This document shows positions 46,047 to 54,965 of a stretch of 64,000 bases of DNA, in pieces (within the stretch, counting starts at the first letter, position 1; each line of letters opens with the position of its first letter). The translations under genes were made by a program, and so were the position numbers. Source of the DNA: Myroides phaeus. GTDB lineage: Bacteria > Bacteroidota > Bacteroidia > Flavobacteriales > Flavobacteriaceae. The notes below the pieces were generated by a model that did no database searches, was not told the origin of the DNA, and was given only the letters and a program-made list of their open reading frames with translations. Location of the stretch: the NCBI RefSeq assembly GCF_009799805.1, contig NZ_CP047050.1, forward strand, positions 944,001 to 1,008,000. The letters are read 5' to 3'.

Positions 46047-47093
46047 GTGGCAAATTTGAAACATATTTTAATTTTTAGGTTGTCTGCAATGGGGGATGTT
46101 GCAATGACTGTTCCTGTTGTAAGAGCTTTAATTTCACAACATAAAGATATTCGTGTAACTGTGGTTTCAAGACCGTTTTTCAAACCGTTTTTTAAAGGGA
46201 TTGATCGTGTTGATTTTTTCCCTATTGATGTAAAGAAGAGACATAAAGGATTTGTAGGTCTAATTAGGTTATATCGTGATTTATCGAAATTAGAAGTTGA
46301 TTACTTTGCAGATTTTCATAATGTATTGAGGTCTCAAATAGTCCGCAATTTGTTTAAATTAAAGGGAACAAAGGTTGCAGCACTCGACAAAGGGAGAGAA
46401 GCTAAAAAGGCATTAGTTCGCGCTGAAAACAAGGTTTATAAACAGGTACCAACAATGTTTTCAAATCATTTAAATACTTTAAAACAATTAGGTTTTATTG
46501 TTAATTTAGATAATCCAGAGTTTCCTCCTATTTCAGATCTTTCTCCAGATCTATTACAGTATGTAAAAGAAAAGGATACTTATTGGATTGGTATTGCTCC
46601 TTTTGCACAATACCCTTCTAAAGTTTATCCATTGGATTTAATGCAGAAAGTCGTTGATACTTTAGCAGAAAGAGAAAAGTCAATTATCTTTTTATTTGGG
46701 GGAGGAGAAGAAGAAATAGCTCTTTTAAATCAATTGAAAAGAGATAATTACAATGTAATTGTAATGGCAGGGAAAGTAAAGTTTGACGTGGAATTGAACT
46801 TAATACAACATTTAGATGTTATGCTTGCAATGGACTCAGGAAATGCTCATATTGCAGCTATGTTAGGTAAAAAAGTAATAACTTTATGGGGAGCTACACA
46901 TCCTTTTGCAGGTTTTGCACCTTTTAATCAACCTTCAGATTATTGTTTAACAGCCGATAGAGAGAAGTATCCTCTTTTACCTACGTCTGTTTACGGAAAT
47001 AAAGTTGTTGAAGGTTATGAAGATGTGATGAGAACGATTGATCCTATAAAAGTTTGTGAGAAGATTATAAAAGTAATTAAATCAGATAATTAA
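46047..47093 (+). CDS. Glycosyltransferase family 9 (heptosyltransferase-like)
   Basis: A 348-residue GT-B enzyme of the ADP-heptose:LPS heptosyltransferase family. It has ILIFRLSAMGDVAMTVPVVR, ADFHNVLRSQIVRN, WIGIAPFAQYPSKVYP, and DVMLAMDSGNAHIAAMLGKKVITLWGATHP, all strong family marks. It starts with GTG at 46047, since the first ATG lies inside the essential first motif. It probably acts in LPS inner core synthesis. Confidence 0.9.
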   Translation: MANLKHILIFRLSAMGDVAMTVPVVRALISQHKDIRVTVVSRPFFKPFFKGIDRVDFFPIDVKKRHKGFVGLIRLYRDLSKLEVDYFADFHNVLRSQIVRNLFKLKGTKVAALDKGREAKKALVRAENKVYKQVPTMFSNHLNTLKQLGFIVNLDNPEFPPISDLSPDLLQYVKEKDTYWIGIAPFAQYPSKVYPLDLMQKVVDTLAEREKSIIFLFGGGEEEIALLNQLKRDNYNVIVMAGKVKFDVELNLIQHLDVMLAMDSGNAHIAAMLGKKVITLWGATHPFAGFAPFNQPSDYCLTADREKYPLLPTSVYGNKVVEGYEDVMRTIDPIKVCEKIIKVIKSDN

Positions 47094-47112
47094 AAGTATT
47101 TTTGAATTCAAA

Positions 47113-47634
47113 ATGAATGAGATGAGAATAGAAGATTATATTAGAGATATTCAAGATTTTCCAAAAGAAGGTATTGGATTTAAGGATATTACTCCTCTTT
47201 TAAATGACCATGCAGCTATGGTTGAGACTACCAAACAGTTATTAGAACTTATTGGTGATCAAAAAATAGATAGAGTTGTTGGTATGGAGAGTAGAGGTTT
47301 CTTTTTTGCAACTTTATTAGCTGAGAAATTGGGGGCTGGTTTTGTTCCTGTACGAAAACCTAAAAAACTCCCTTTTGATACTATTTCTGAAGAATATAGT
47401 TTGGAATATGGAACCGATATTTTAGAGATGCATGCAGATGCTATAAAACCAGGTGAAAAAGTATTGATTCACGATGATGTTTTAGCTACTGGAGGAACAG
47501 CTGAAGCTGTGTGTAAATTAGTAGAAAAATTAGGTGGTGAAATTGTTCAAGTTAATTTTTTAATGGAGCTTTCTTTTCTTCATGGTCGCAATAAGTTAGC
47601 GAAATATGATGTAAAAAGTTTACTTACTTACTAA
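47113..47634 (+). CDS. apt: Adenine phosphoribosyltransferase
   Basis: A 173-residue purine salvage enzyme (adenine + PRPP to AMP). It has IRDIQDFPKEGIGFKDITPLL, MESRGFFFATLLAEKLGAGF and the PRPP loop VLIHDDVLATGGTAEAV. An alternative start three codons in (MRIEDYI) is equally plausible. It is 19 bases after the GT9 gene and followed by a terminator. Confidence 0.95.
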   Translation: MNEMRIEDYIRDIQDFPKEGIGFKDITPLLNDHAAMVETTKQLLELIGDQKIDRVVGMESRGFFFATLLAEKLGAGFVPVRKPKKLPFDTISEEYSLEYGTDILEMHADAIKPGEKVLIHDDVLATGGTAEAVCKLVEKLGGEIVQVNFLMELSFLHGRNKLAKYDVKSLLTY

Positions 47635-47656
47635 TATAATCTAAATTTAGATAGTT

Positions 47657-47711
47657 TAAATCCTTTCGTAAGGCCTTGTTTTATTGGGTTTTATGAAAGG
47701 ATTTATTTTTT
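47657..47711 (+). terminator. apt terminator
   Basis: A perfect 11-bp outer stem (47657-47667 with 47695-47705) with a 27-nt loop and a T-rich tail, upstream of the arginine operon promoter. Confidence 0.75.
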
Positions 47712-47722
47712 TATAAAAATAG

Positions 47723-47754
47723 TTGCATATTTAAAAAATAATTGCAAACCTTTG
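47723..47754 (+). promoter_or_regulatory. Putative promoter of the arginine operon
   Basis: A TTG at 47723-47725 and AACCTTTG at 47747-47754 (one mismatch to TAnnTTTG) are 21 bases apart, within the reported Bacteroidetes spacing. The leader peptide starts 29 bases downstream. Confidence 0.5.
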
Positions 47755-47783
47755 TTTCAGCTAATTAAATAGCTAAAAATAAA

Positions 47784-47891
47784 ATGATGAAAACCAATTC
47801 AAATAGTATTTACACTTTGAACAGCATTGCTCCTGCAATTGTTGTGGTTTTCGCTATTCTTACTTCGCGGTCTTCGCGGTCACGGGCTTAA
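47784..47891 (+). CDS. Arginine operon leader peptide
   Basis: A 35-codon frame starting ATGATG (MMKTNSNSIYTLNSIAPAIV) that ends TSRSSRSRA and a stop. Three of the last seven residues are Arg, all CGG, a codon little used in the neighbouring A+T-rich genes. It lies between the apparent promoter and the first arginine gene, about 155 bases upstream. A short hairpin (47913-47918 with 47926-47931) follows the stop codon. The layout is that of a ribosome-mediated attenuation leader sensing charged tRNA-Arg; a full terminator/antiterminator pair was not resolved. Confidence 0.75.
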   Translation: MMKTNSNSIYTLNSIAPAIVVVFAILTSRSSRSRA

Positions 47892-48046
47892 TTTTTCAAG
47901 TCTTTTTTAATGTGATGCTTTTTTGGCATCATATCTGTATATATATCATCGAATTTTAACATTGTTCAACTACCCTAAAGGAGTTCTTGTATCCAAGAAT
48001 TATTTCTTTTTTTAGGCTTTTTGAATACTAATTCTCTGTTTTTGAA

Positions 48047-48727
48047 ATGAATTCAAATCAGTTTTTCGTTATTCCTGCGAATGAATCTCACGTAGGATAT
48101 GCTGAACAAATTTGCGAAGAAATGGCGCAATCTGCATTAGCCAGAGGTACTGGTATTGCAAGAAGAAAGCCTGAGTATGTAGCCAACAAAATGATTGAAG
48201 GTAAGGCTGTTATAGCACTTCATGTTGATGGAACGTGGGCTGGTTTTTGTTATATAGAAACGTGGAGTCATGGAGATTATGTTGCTAATTCAGGTTTGAT
48301 TGTTAATCCGATTTTTAGAAAAGAAGGCTTAGCTAAAGCAATCAAAAAAAGAGTTTTTGAATTGTCTAAAAGTAAGTATCCTAAAGCAAAAATATTTGGT
48401 TTAACAACTGGTTTCGCAGTTATGAAAATTAACTCTGAGTTAGGGTATGAACCAGTACCATATTCAGAATTAACACAAGATGAAATGTTTTGGAAGGGCT
48501 GTGAAAGTTGTGTCAATTTTCAAATTTTGAAAAGTAAGGAAAGAAACAACTGTTTGTGTACTGCAATGCTTTATAGTCCTGAAGCTAAGGAAAAAGAGAT
48601 ACGAAATAAGATTGACCAGAAAGCAAAAGCTAAGGAACGTTTGAAACGTATGCAGAAGAAATATTCTCTTTTGAAAAGATTGCAAATGCAATTGAAAAAA
48701 ACAGTCAAAAAAACACATCTATTTTAA
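48047..48727 (+). CDS. GNAT acetyltransferase, probable N-acetylglutamate synthase
   Basis: A 226-residue protein. The GNAT core includes AVIALHVDGTWAGFCYIETW, SGLIVNPIFRKEGLAKAIKK (the acetyl-CoA loop with its RxxGxA-like pattern) and the C-terminal AVMKINSELGYEPVPYSEL. The last ~60 residues are basic. No ArgA or ArgJ is present in the operon, so this first gene is the natural candidate for acetylating (or succinylating) glutamate. It is 18 bases upstream of argG. The activity is inferred from context. Confidence 0.75.
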   Translation: MNSNQFFVIPANESHVGYAEQICEEMAQSALARGTGIARRKPEYVANKMIEGKAVIALHVDGTWAGFCYIETWSHGDYVANSGLIVNPIFRKEGLAKAIKKRVFELSKSKYPKAKIFGLTTGFAVMKINSELGYEPVPYSELTQDEMFWKGCESCVNFQILKSKERNNCLCTAMLYSPEAKEKEIRNKIDQKAKAKERLKRMQKKYSLLKRLQMQLKKTVKKTHLF

Positions 48728-48745
48728 TTTTTAAACAACACAATC

Positions 48746-49945
48746 ATGAATAATAAAAAAGTAGTTTTAGCATTTAGCGGAGGTTTAGATACAAGCTTTT
48801 GCGTAATTTATTTGAAAGAAGAACTGGGATATGAAGTACACTCTGTTGTAGTAAATACGGGAGGTTTTTCGTCAGAAGAAATGAAGGCAATTGAAGAAAA
48901 GGCCTATGCATTAGGTGTAGCATCTCATACAACAATAGATGAAACAGAAGATTACTATAACGATAGTGTTAAGTATTTGATCTTTGGAAATGTTTTAAAG
49001 AATGCAACATATCCATTGTCAGTAAGCGCAGAACGTGTTTGTCAAGCTACGGCTATTGCTAACTATGCTAAGAAAATTGGTGCAGAAGCAGTTGCTCATG
49101 GTAGTACAGGCGCTGGAAATGACCAAGTGCGTTTTGATATGATATTCAATATTTTAGTACCTAATGTACAGATTATTACTCCGATTAGAGATTTAAAATT
49201 AAGTAGAGAAGAGGAGATTGCATTCTTACAAAAAAATGGCGTTGAAATAAACGCTGAAAAAGCAAAATATTCAATTAATAAAGGTTTATGGGGGACTTCA
49301 GTAGGTGGAAAAGAAACCCTAACTTCTAATTTATATTTACCTGAAGAAGCATGGCCAACACCTGTTAGCAAGTCAACTCCAGAAACTGTGGAGATTGAGT
49401 TTGAGAAAGGGGAGCCAGTAGCATTAAATGGTAAAAAAATGAAACCTACTGAGGTAATTCAACAATTACAAGATTTAGCTCAACCTTTTGGTATTGGTAG
49501 AGATATTCACGTTGGTGATACAATTATCGGAATCAAAGGAAGAGTTGGTTTTGAAGCAGCAGGACCTGTTATCCTTGTAAAAGCTCACCATACTTTAGAA
49601 AAACATACGTTGACTAAATGGCAATTAAGTTGGAAAGAACAGTTGGGTTCTTTTTATGGTAACTATTTACACGAAGGACAGTTTCACGATCCAATTATGC
49701 GTGATATGGAGGCTTTCTTGACCAGTACACAACAAACTGTAAGTGGTAAAGTGATCGTTGAGTTGCATCCATATCGTTTCGTAGTTGTAGGTATCGAATC
49801 TGAACATGATTTAATGTCTAACAAATTTGGTAGTTACGGTGAGATGAATAATGCTTGGTCTGGAGAAGATGTAAAAGGGTTCTCTAAGATATTTGGTAAC
49901 CAAGTAATGATTTGGCATAAAGTAAATAACACAAACCAAGAGTAA
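48746..49945 (+). CDS. argG: Argininosuccinate synthase
   Basis: A 399-residue enzyme joining citrulline and aspartate. It has the ATP PP-loop AFSGGLDTSFCV, the AHGSTGAGNDQVRFD block and the C-terminal SKIFGNQVMIWHKVN. The length is usual. It is followed by one base and then argC, so they are tightly coupled. Confidence 0.96.
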   Translation: MNNKKVVLAFSGGLDTSFCVIYLKEELGYEVHSVVVNTGGFSSEEMKAIEEKAYALGVASHTTIDETEDYYNDSVKYLIFGNVLKNATYPLSVSAERVCQATAIANYAKKIGAEAVAHGSTGAGNDQVRFDMIFNILVPNVQIITPIRDLKLSREEEIAFLQKNGVEINAEKAKYSINKGLWGTSVGGKETLTSNLYLPEEAWPTPVSKSTPETVEIEFEKGEPVALNGKKMKPTEVIQQLQDLAQPFGIGRDIHVGDTIIGIKGRVGFEAAGPVILVKAHHTLEKHTLTKWQLSWKEQLGSFYGNYLHEGQFHDPIMRDMEAFLTSTQQTVSGKVIVELHPYRFVVVGIESEHDLMSNKFGSYGEMNNAWSGEDVKGFSKIFGNQVMIWHKVNNTNQE

Positions 49946-49946
49946 T

Positions 49947-50918
49947 ATGCAGAAGGTAAAAGTTGGAATAGTAGGTGGTGCTGGCTATACGGGAGGTGAA
50001 TTATTGCGTTTGTTACTTATTCATCCAGCAGTAGAAATAACCTTTGTACATAGTAAAAGTAATGCGAATAAGCCTGTATATGAAGCTCATGCTGACTTAT
50101 TTGGTGATACTGATTTAGTTTTTACAGATGAGTTAAATCAGAAGATGGATGTACTATTTTTATGTTTAGGACATGGTGATTCAAAAGTTTTCTTACAAGA
50201 GAATCTAATTGACAAACACATTAAGATTATTGACCTAAGCCAAGATTTTAGATTGCATGAAACAGCAGGTGAGTTTGTCTATGGATTACCGGAGTTAAAT
50301 AAGGATAAGATTAAGGAAGCTAATTATATAGCAAACCCTGGTTGTTTTGCCACAGCAATTCAGTTAGCATTATTACCTTTAGCTAAGGTAGGTAAGTTAG
50401 GAGATGCCCTTTACATCAATGCATTAACGGGATCTACTGGTGCAGGACAACGACCTTCAGCATCTACACACTTTAGTTGGAGAGCAAATAATATCTCTGT
50501 CTATAAAGCTTTTACTCATCAGCATTTGAATGAAATAGGAGAGAGTTTAGCACAACTACAACCAAACTTTAATCAAAATATTAAGTTTATTCCTGAACGT
50601 GGTGATTTTACAAGAGGGATTTTTGTTAGTGTAGTGTTAGAATCTAAAGATACAATAGAAGAATTATTACAGCTATATAAAGACTATTATCAACCTCATC
50701 CTTTTACTCATATTAGTGATAAGGGAATAGACTTAAAGCAAGTAGTAAATACAAATAAATGCTTGATATCAATAACAAAACACGGTGATGATGTATTGAT
50801 AACAAGTACAATTGACAACCTGTTAAAAGGAGCAAGTGGACAAGCAGTTCAGAATATGAACTTGCTTTTTGGATTGGATGAAAAAACAGGGTTACAATTA
50901 AAAGCTTCGGCTTTCTAA
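49947..50918 (+). CDS. argC: N-acetyl-gamma-glutamyl-phosphate reductase
   Basis: A 323-residue NADP enzyme for the third step of arginine synthesis. It has GIVGGAGYTGGELLRLL, FLCLGHGDSK, the catalytic-Cys motif YIANPGCFATAIQLAL and a conserved His near FIPERGDFTRGIFV. In organisms using N-succinyl intermediates the same enzyme handles the succinyl form. Confidence 0.95.
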   Translation: MQKVKVGIVGGAGYTGGELLRLLLIHPAVEITFVHSKSNANKPVYEAHADLFGDTDLVFTDELNQKMDVLFLCLGHGDSKVFLQENLIDKHIKIIDLSQDFRLHETAGEFVYGLPELNKDKIKEANYIANPGCFATAIQLALLPLAKVGKLGDALYINALTGSTGAGQRPSASTHFSWRANNISVYKAFTHQHLNEIGESLAQLQPNFNQNIKFIPERGDFTRGIFVSVVLESKDTIEELLQLYKDYYQPHPFTHISDKGIDLKQVVNTNKCLISITKHGDDVLITSTIDNLLKGASGQAVQNMNLLFGLDEKTGLQLKASAF

Positions 50919-50930
50919 AAAGAGATTATT

Positions 50931-52070
50931 ATGATGAAATTATATGATGTATATCCTTTAAATCCTATTGAAATTGTCAAAGGTAATGGGAGTTATGTGT
51001 ACGATAAAACAGGTCAACAGTATTTAGATCTATATGGAGGACATGCTGTAATATCTATTGGACATACAAACCCACATTATGTTGCAAGTATCAAAAGCCA
51101 ATTAGATAATATTGGTTTTTATTCCAATTCAATTGAGATACCACAACAACAGCACTTAGCTGGATTATTAGGTGAAGTATCAGGTTTAAATGATTACCAA
51201 TTGTTTTTGTGTAATTCTGGAGCTGAAGCAAATGAAAATGCACTAAAATTGGCTTCTTTCTACAATGGTAAAAAGAAAGTAATTGCTTTCTCTAAAGCTT
51301 TTCACGGAAGAACATCATTAGCGGTTACAGCTACTGATAATCCGAAAATAGTTGCCCCTGTTAACGAAACGGACAATATTGTCTTCTTGCCTTTTAATGA
51401 TGAGTCGGCTTTAGAACAAGCATTTGCTACTTATGGATCAGAAGTTACAGCTGTAATCATTGAAGGAATTCAAGGGGTTGGAGGAATCCAAGTAGCAACG
51501 GATAGTTTCTTAGCAAAAATCAGAAGTCTTACGTCACAATATAATGCTGTATTTATCGCAGATGAAGTGCAATGTGGATATGGTCGTACAGGGTCTTTCT
51601 ACGCTGTGAATGATGGTGGAGTGGAGGCAGACATCTATACGATGGCCAAAGGAATGGGGAATGGTTTTCCTATTGGAGCTTTGGCAATTAGTTCTCAGTT
51701 TAAACCATGGCACGGACAGTTGGGAACTACTTTTGGAGGAAATCACTTAGCGTGTGCTGCTGCAATTGCTGTTCTTGATGTAATTAAACAAGATAACTTA
51801 CTTCAAAACGCTAAAATTATAGGAGACTATTTAATGAGTGAATTGAAAGGAAATAATAAAATTCAGGAAGTAAGAGGTAAAGGACTTATGATTGGTATAG
51901 ACCTTGCACCTGAGTTAAAAGATGTAAGAAAAGAACTATTGTTTAAAGATCACATCTTTACAGGGACGGCAAGTCCTAATGTAATTCGGTTGTTGCCTGC
52001 GTTAAATCTGACAAAAGCAGATGCAGATTTATTCTTAGAAAAATTCAACAACAGATTACAACAATTCTAA
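50931..52070 (+). CDS. argD: Acetylornithine/succinylornithine aminotransferase
   Basis: A 379-residue class III PLP aminotransferase. It has the substrate-binding NSGAEANENALKLAS, HGRTSLAVTAT, IADEVQCGYGRTG, and the PLP Lys in TMAKGMGNGFPIGA. It converts the acylated glutamate semialdehyde to acylated ornithine. 12 bases separate it from argC. Confidence 0.95.
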   Translation: MMKLYDVYPLNPIEIVKGNGSYVYDKTGQQYLDLYGGHAVISIGHTNPHYVASIKSQLDNIGFYSNSIEIPQQQHLAGLLGEVSGLNDYQLFLCNSGAEANENALKLASFYNGKKKVIAFSKAFHGRTSLAVTATDNPKIVAPVNETDNIVFLPFNDESALEQAFATYGSEVTAVIIEGIQGVGGIQVATDSFLAKIRSLTSQYNAVFIADEVQCGYGRTGSFYAVNDGGVEADIYTMAKGMGNGFPIGALAISSQFKPWHGQLGTTFGGNHLACAAAIAVLDVIKQDNLLQNAKIIGDYLMSELKGNNKIQEVRGKGLMIGIDLAPELKDVRKELLFKDHIFTGTASPNVIRLLPALNLTKADADLFLEKFNNRLQQF

Positions 52071-52083
52071 AATTACAATTACA

Positions 52084-53082
52084 ATGAAACAGTTTTTTTC
52101 CGTAAAAGATATTCCGTCACTTTCTTTAGCTGCTAAGAGTGCTTTAGAAAGTAAGCAAAACCCATTCGCAGATGAAGCTTTGGGGAAACATAAAACAATC
52201 GGTTTGGTGTTTTTAAACCCAAGTCTGCGTACCAGAATGAGTACTCAAAAGGCAGCAATGAACCTCGGGATGAATGTTATGGTGATGAATATGACATCTG
52301 ACGGTTGGGCTTTAGAGACTAAAGACGGAGTTGTCATGGATGGAAATACAGCAGAACACATAAAAGAAGCTGCTGCAGTAATGGGAGAATATTGTGATAT
52401 TCTTGGGTTGCGTTCTTTTCCTGGGTTAAAAGATGCAGTAGAAGATTATAGTGAAGACTTGTTTAGCAAATTTTCTAAGTATTGTGGAAAACCAGTAGTG
52501 AGTTTAGAAAGTGCTACAAGACATCCCTTACAGAGTTTTACAGATTTGATTACAATTATAGAGCATAGCGACTATCAGTTTGACCAAGTAAAAGCACAGT
52601 ATATTCCACAAGGAAAGAAACCTAAAGTAGTCTTGTCTTGGGCTCCTCACGTAAGAGCACTTCCACAAGCAGTACCTAATTCTTTTGCTGAGTGGATGTG
52701 CAAAGCACAGGAAGAAGGATTGGTTGATTTTGTGGTTACTCATCCAGAAGGTTATGCTTTAAATGAGGAATTCACAAATGGAGCAACTATAACGACAAAT
52801 CAAGATGAAGCTTTAGTAGATGCTGATTTCGTGTATGTAAAAAACTGGTCAAGCTATGAAAACTATGGGCAGATTACTTGTACTGATTCTTCTTGGATGT
52901 TGACATTGGATAAGTTAAAACCAACTAATAACGCGAAAGTAATGCACTGCTTACCTGTTCGTCGTGATTTAGTAATCTCTTCAGAAGTATTAGATAGTGA
53001 CCACGCAATTGTAATACAAGAAGCAGGGAATAGAGTTTGGGCGGCACAAGCTGTTTTAAAAGAAATGCTAAAAAACCAATAG
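52084..53082 (+). CDS. N-acyl-L-ornithine carbamoyltransferase (ArgF')
   Basis: A 332-residue transcarbamylase of the acetylornithine/succinylornithine type, not the ornithine type. It has the carbamoyl-phosphate loop SLRTRMSTQKAA, VVMDGNTAEHIKEAA, ATRHPLQSFTDL, VLSWAPHVRALPQAVPNSFAEW and MHCLPVRRD. In B. fragilis the residue after MDGDK is Pro90 and in Xanthomonas it is Glu92; here Ala90 occupies that place, so the acyl group (acetyl or succinyl) cannot be told. It makes N-acylcitrulline, consistent with argE acting after it. Confidence 0.9.
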   Translation: MKQFFSVKDIPSLSLAAKSALESKQNPFADEALGKHKTIGLVFLNPSLRTRMSTQKAAMNLGMNVMVMNMTSDGWALETKDGVVMDGNTAEHIKEAAAVMGEYCDILGLRSFPGLKDAVEDYSEDLFSKFSKYCGKPVVSLESATRHPLQSFTDLITIIEHSDYQFDQVKAQYIPQGKKPKVVLSWAPHVRALPQAVPNSFAEWMCKAQEEGLVDFVVTHPEGYALNEEFTNGATITTNQDEALVDADFVYVKNWSSYENYGQITCTDSSWMLTLDKLKPTNNAKVMHCLPVRRDLVISSEVLDSDHAIVIQEAGNRVWAAQAVLKEMLKNQ

Positions 53083-53085
53083 ATT

Positions 53086-53865
53086 ATGCAAAGCCTTACA
53101 GTAATAAAAATAGGAGGTAATATTGTAGATAACGAAGAGGCATTAACTGCTTTTTTAGATACCTATGCTCAGATTCAAGGACCTAAGGTCTTGGTACATG
53201 GGGGAGGGAAATTAGCTACTCGTATGGCTAACCAATTGGGTATTGAAACGCAAATGGTCAATGGGCGTCGTGTAACTGATGATGCGATGTTACCTATAGC
53301 TGTAATGGTTTACGCAGGATTGATAAATAAACAGATTGTAGCACAACTTCAACATAGAGGATGTGATGCAATGGGTTTTTCTGGGGCAGATGCACAGGTA
53401 ATCACCAGTCATAAACGTTCAGTCAAACCAATAGACTATGGGTTTGTAGGAGATTTTACACCAAAGGATGTAAATACACCTCGAATCAAACAATTGATAG
53501 AGATTGGACTTTGTCCTGTTTTCTCTGCAATTACGGCTGATAAGGAAGGTCAGCTACTAAATACAAATGCAGATACGATTGCATCTAACTTAGCAGTAGC
53601 TCTTGCTTCTCACTATGAAGTGAGCTTAGTTTATTGCTTTGAGCGCAATGGTGTATTGCAAGACATTAACAATGAAAACTCAGTTATCTCTACTATAAAT
53701 AGAGAGAGCTTCAATCAACTTAAAAATGCCGGAATTATAGCAGATGGTATGTTGCCTAAAATAGAAAATGCATTAGCTGCTATAGATCAAAATGTAAAGA
53801 AAGTGTGTATTAAGAAAGCAGAACACTTATTAAACGAACAAGCAGGAACTACAATTCAACTGTAA
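53086..53865 (+). CDS. argB: Acetylglutamate kinase
   Basis: A 259-residue amino-acid kinase, the second step. It begins VIKIGGNIVDNEE, has VLVHGGGKLATRMANQLG, MVNGRRVTDDAML and NADTIASNLAVALAS. It starts 3 bases after argF'. The length is usual for the unregulated form, with no N-terminal extension for arginine feedback. Confidence 0.94.
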   Translation: MQSLTVIKIGGNIVDNEEALTAFLDTYAQIQGPKVLVHGGGKLATRMANQLGIETQMVNGRRVTDDAMLPIAVMVYAGLINKQIVAQLQHRGCDAMGFSGADAQVITSHKRSVKPIDYGFVGDFTPKDVNTPRIKQLIEIGLCPVFSAITADKEGQLLNTNADTIASNLAVALASHYEVSLVYCFERNGVLQDINNENSVISTINRESFNQLKNAGIIADGMLPKIENALAAIDQNVKKVCIKKAEHLLNEQAGTTIQL

Positions 53866-53902
53866 TTGAACGATGCTTTGAATAAAATGATATTACATTG
53901 AA

Positions 53903-54964
53903 ATGAAAAACGACTTAACAACACAAGCTATATATTTATTGGAGCAGATGATTGCTTCTCCTTCTTTTAGTAAAGAGGAACACTTGACATCGGAACTTAT
54001 TGCTCAGTTTCTTGAGAAAAATGGCGTTGAAATACACAGAGAATTGTTTAATGTATGGGCTTTCAACAAGTATTACGACCCGAGTAAACCAACGATATTA
54101 TTAAACTCTCACCATGATACGGTAAAGCCGAATAAGGATTATACAAGAGATCCTTTTAAGGCAGAGATAATCGATGGAAAGTTATTTGGATTAGGAAGTA
54201 ATGATGCAGGAGGTTGTTTAGTTTCTCTAATCGCTACTTTTCTGTACTTCTATGAGAAGGAAGGACTGAAATATAACTTCTGTTTGGCTGCTACAGCGGA
54301 AGAAGAAATATCTGGTCAGAATGGTTTGGAGTTTGTTATTCCTAAGTTAGGAGAGTTGGAGTTTGCTATTGTGGGAGAACCAACGCAAATGCACTTAGCA
54401 GTAGCGGAAAGAGGGTTGATGGTGTTAGATTGTATAGCACATGGACGCTCTGGTCATGCTGCTCGTAACGAGGGGGATAATGCTATTTTTAAAGCAATAA
54501 AAGATATTGAATGGTTAAACACGTTTCAATTCCCTAAAGTATCGGAAGAGTTTGGACCTATTAAGATGAGTGTAACAATGATAAATGCAGGTACACAACA
54601 CAATGTAGTTCCTTCTACTTGTGATTTTGTAGTTGATATCCGTGTTACTGATGCTTATACAAATGAAGAGGTATTAGAGATTATAAAACAAAATGTTACT
54701 TGCGAAGTAAAGGCACGTTCTACACGTTTAAAACCTTCGTCAATAGCTAAAGATCATCCGATTGTGAAAGCAGGTATATCTTTAGGAAGAGAAACGTATG
54801 GTTCGCCTACGACAAGTGATCAAGCTTTGTTGAGTATTCCTTCATTGAAATGCGGACCTGGAGATTCTGCCCGTTCACATACAGCAGATGAGTTTGTGTA
54901 TGTACAAGAGATAAAAGAGGGAATCGAATTGTACATAGATATGTTAACTAAAATTGTGTATTAA
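53903..54964 (+). CDS. argE: M20 family deacylase (ArgE)
   Basis: A 353-residue zinc M20 peptidase/deacylase. It has the metal ligands of NSHHDTVKP, GSNDAGGC, AATAEEEISGQNG and GPGDSARSHTADEFV. With an N-acyl-ornithine transcarbamylase upstream it should release citrulline from N-acylcitrulline. The 37-base spacing to argB is the largest among argG to argH. Confidence 0.9.
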   Translation: MKNDLTTQAIYLLEQMIASPSFSKEEHLTSELIAQFLEKNGVEIHRELFNVWAFNKYYDPSKPTILLNSHHDTVKPNKDYTRDPFKAEIIDGKLFGLGSNDAGGCLVSLIATFLYFYEKEGLKYNFCLAATAEEEISGQNGLEFVIPKLGELEFAIVGEPTQMHLAVAERGLMVLDCIAHGRSGHAARNEGDNAIFKAIKDIEWLNTFQFPKVSEEFGPIKMSVTMINAGTQHNVVPSTCDFVVDIRVTDAYTNEEVLEIIKQNVTCEVKARSTRLKPSSIAKDHPIVKAGISLGRETYGSPTTSDQALLSIPSLKCGPGDSARSHTADEFVYVQEIKEGIELYIDMLTKIVY

Positions 54965-54965
54965 G

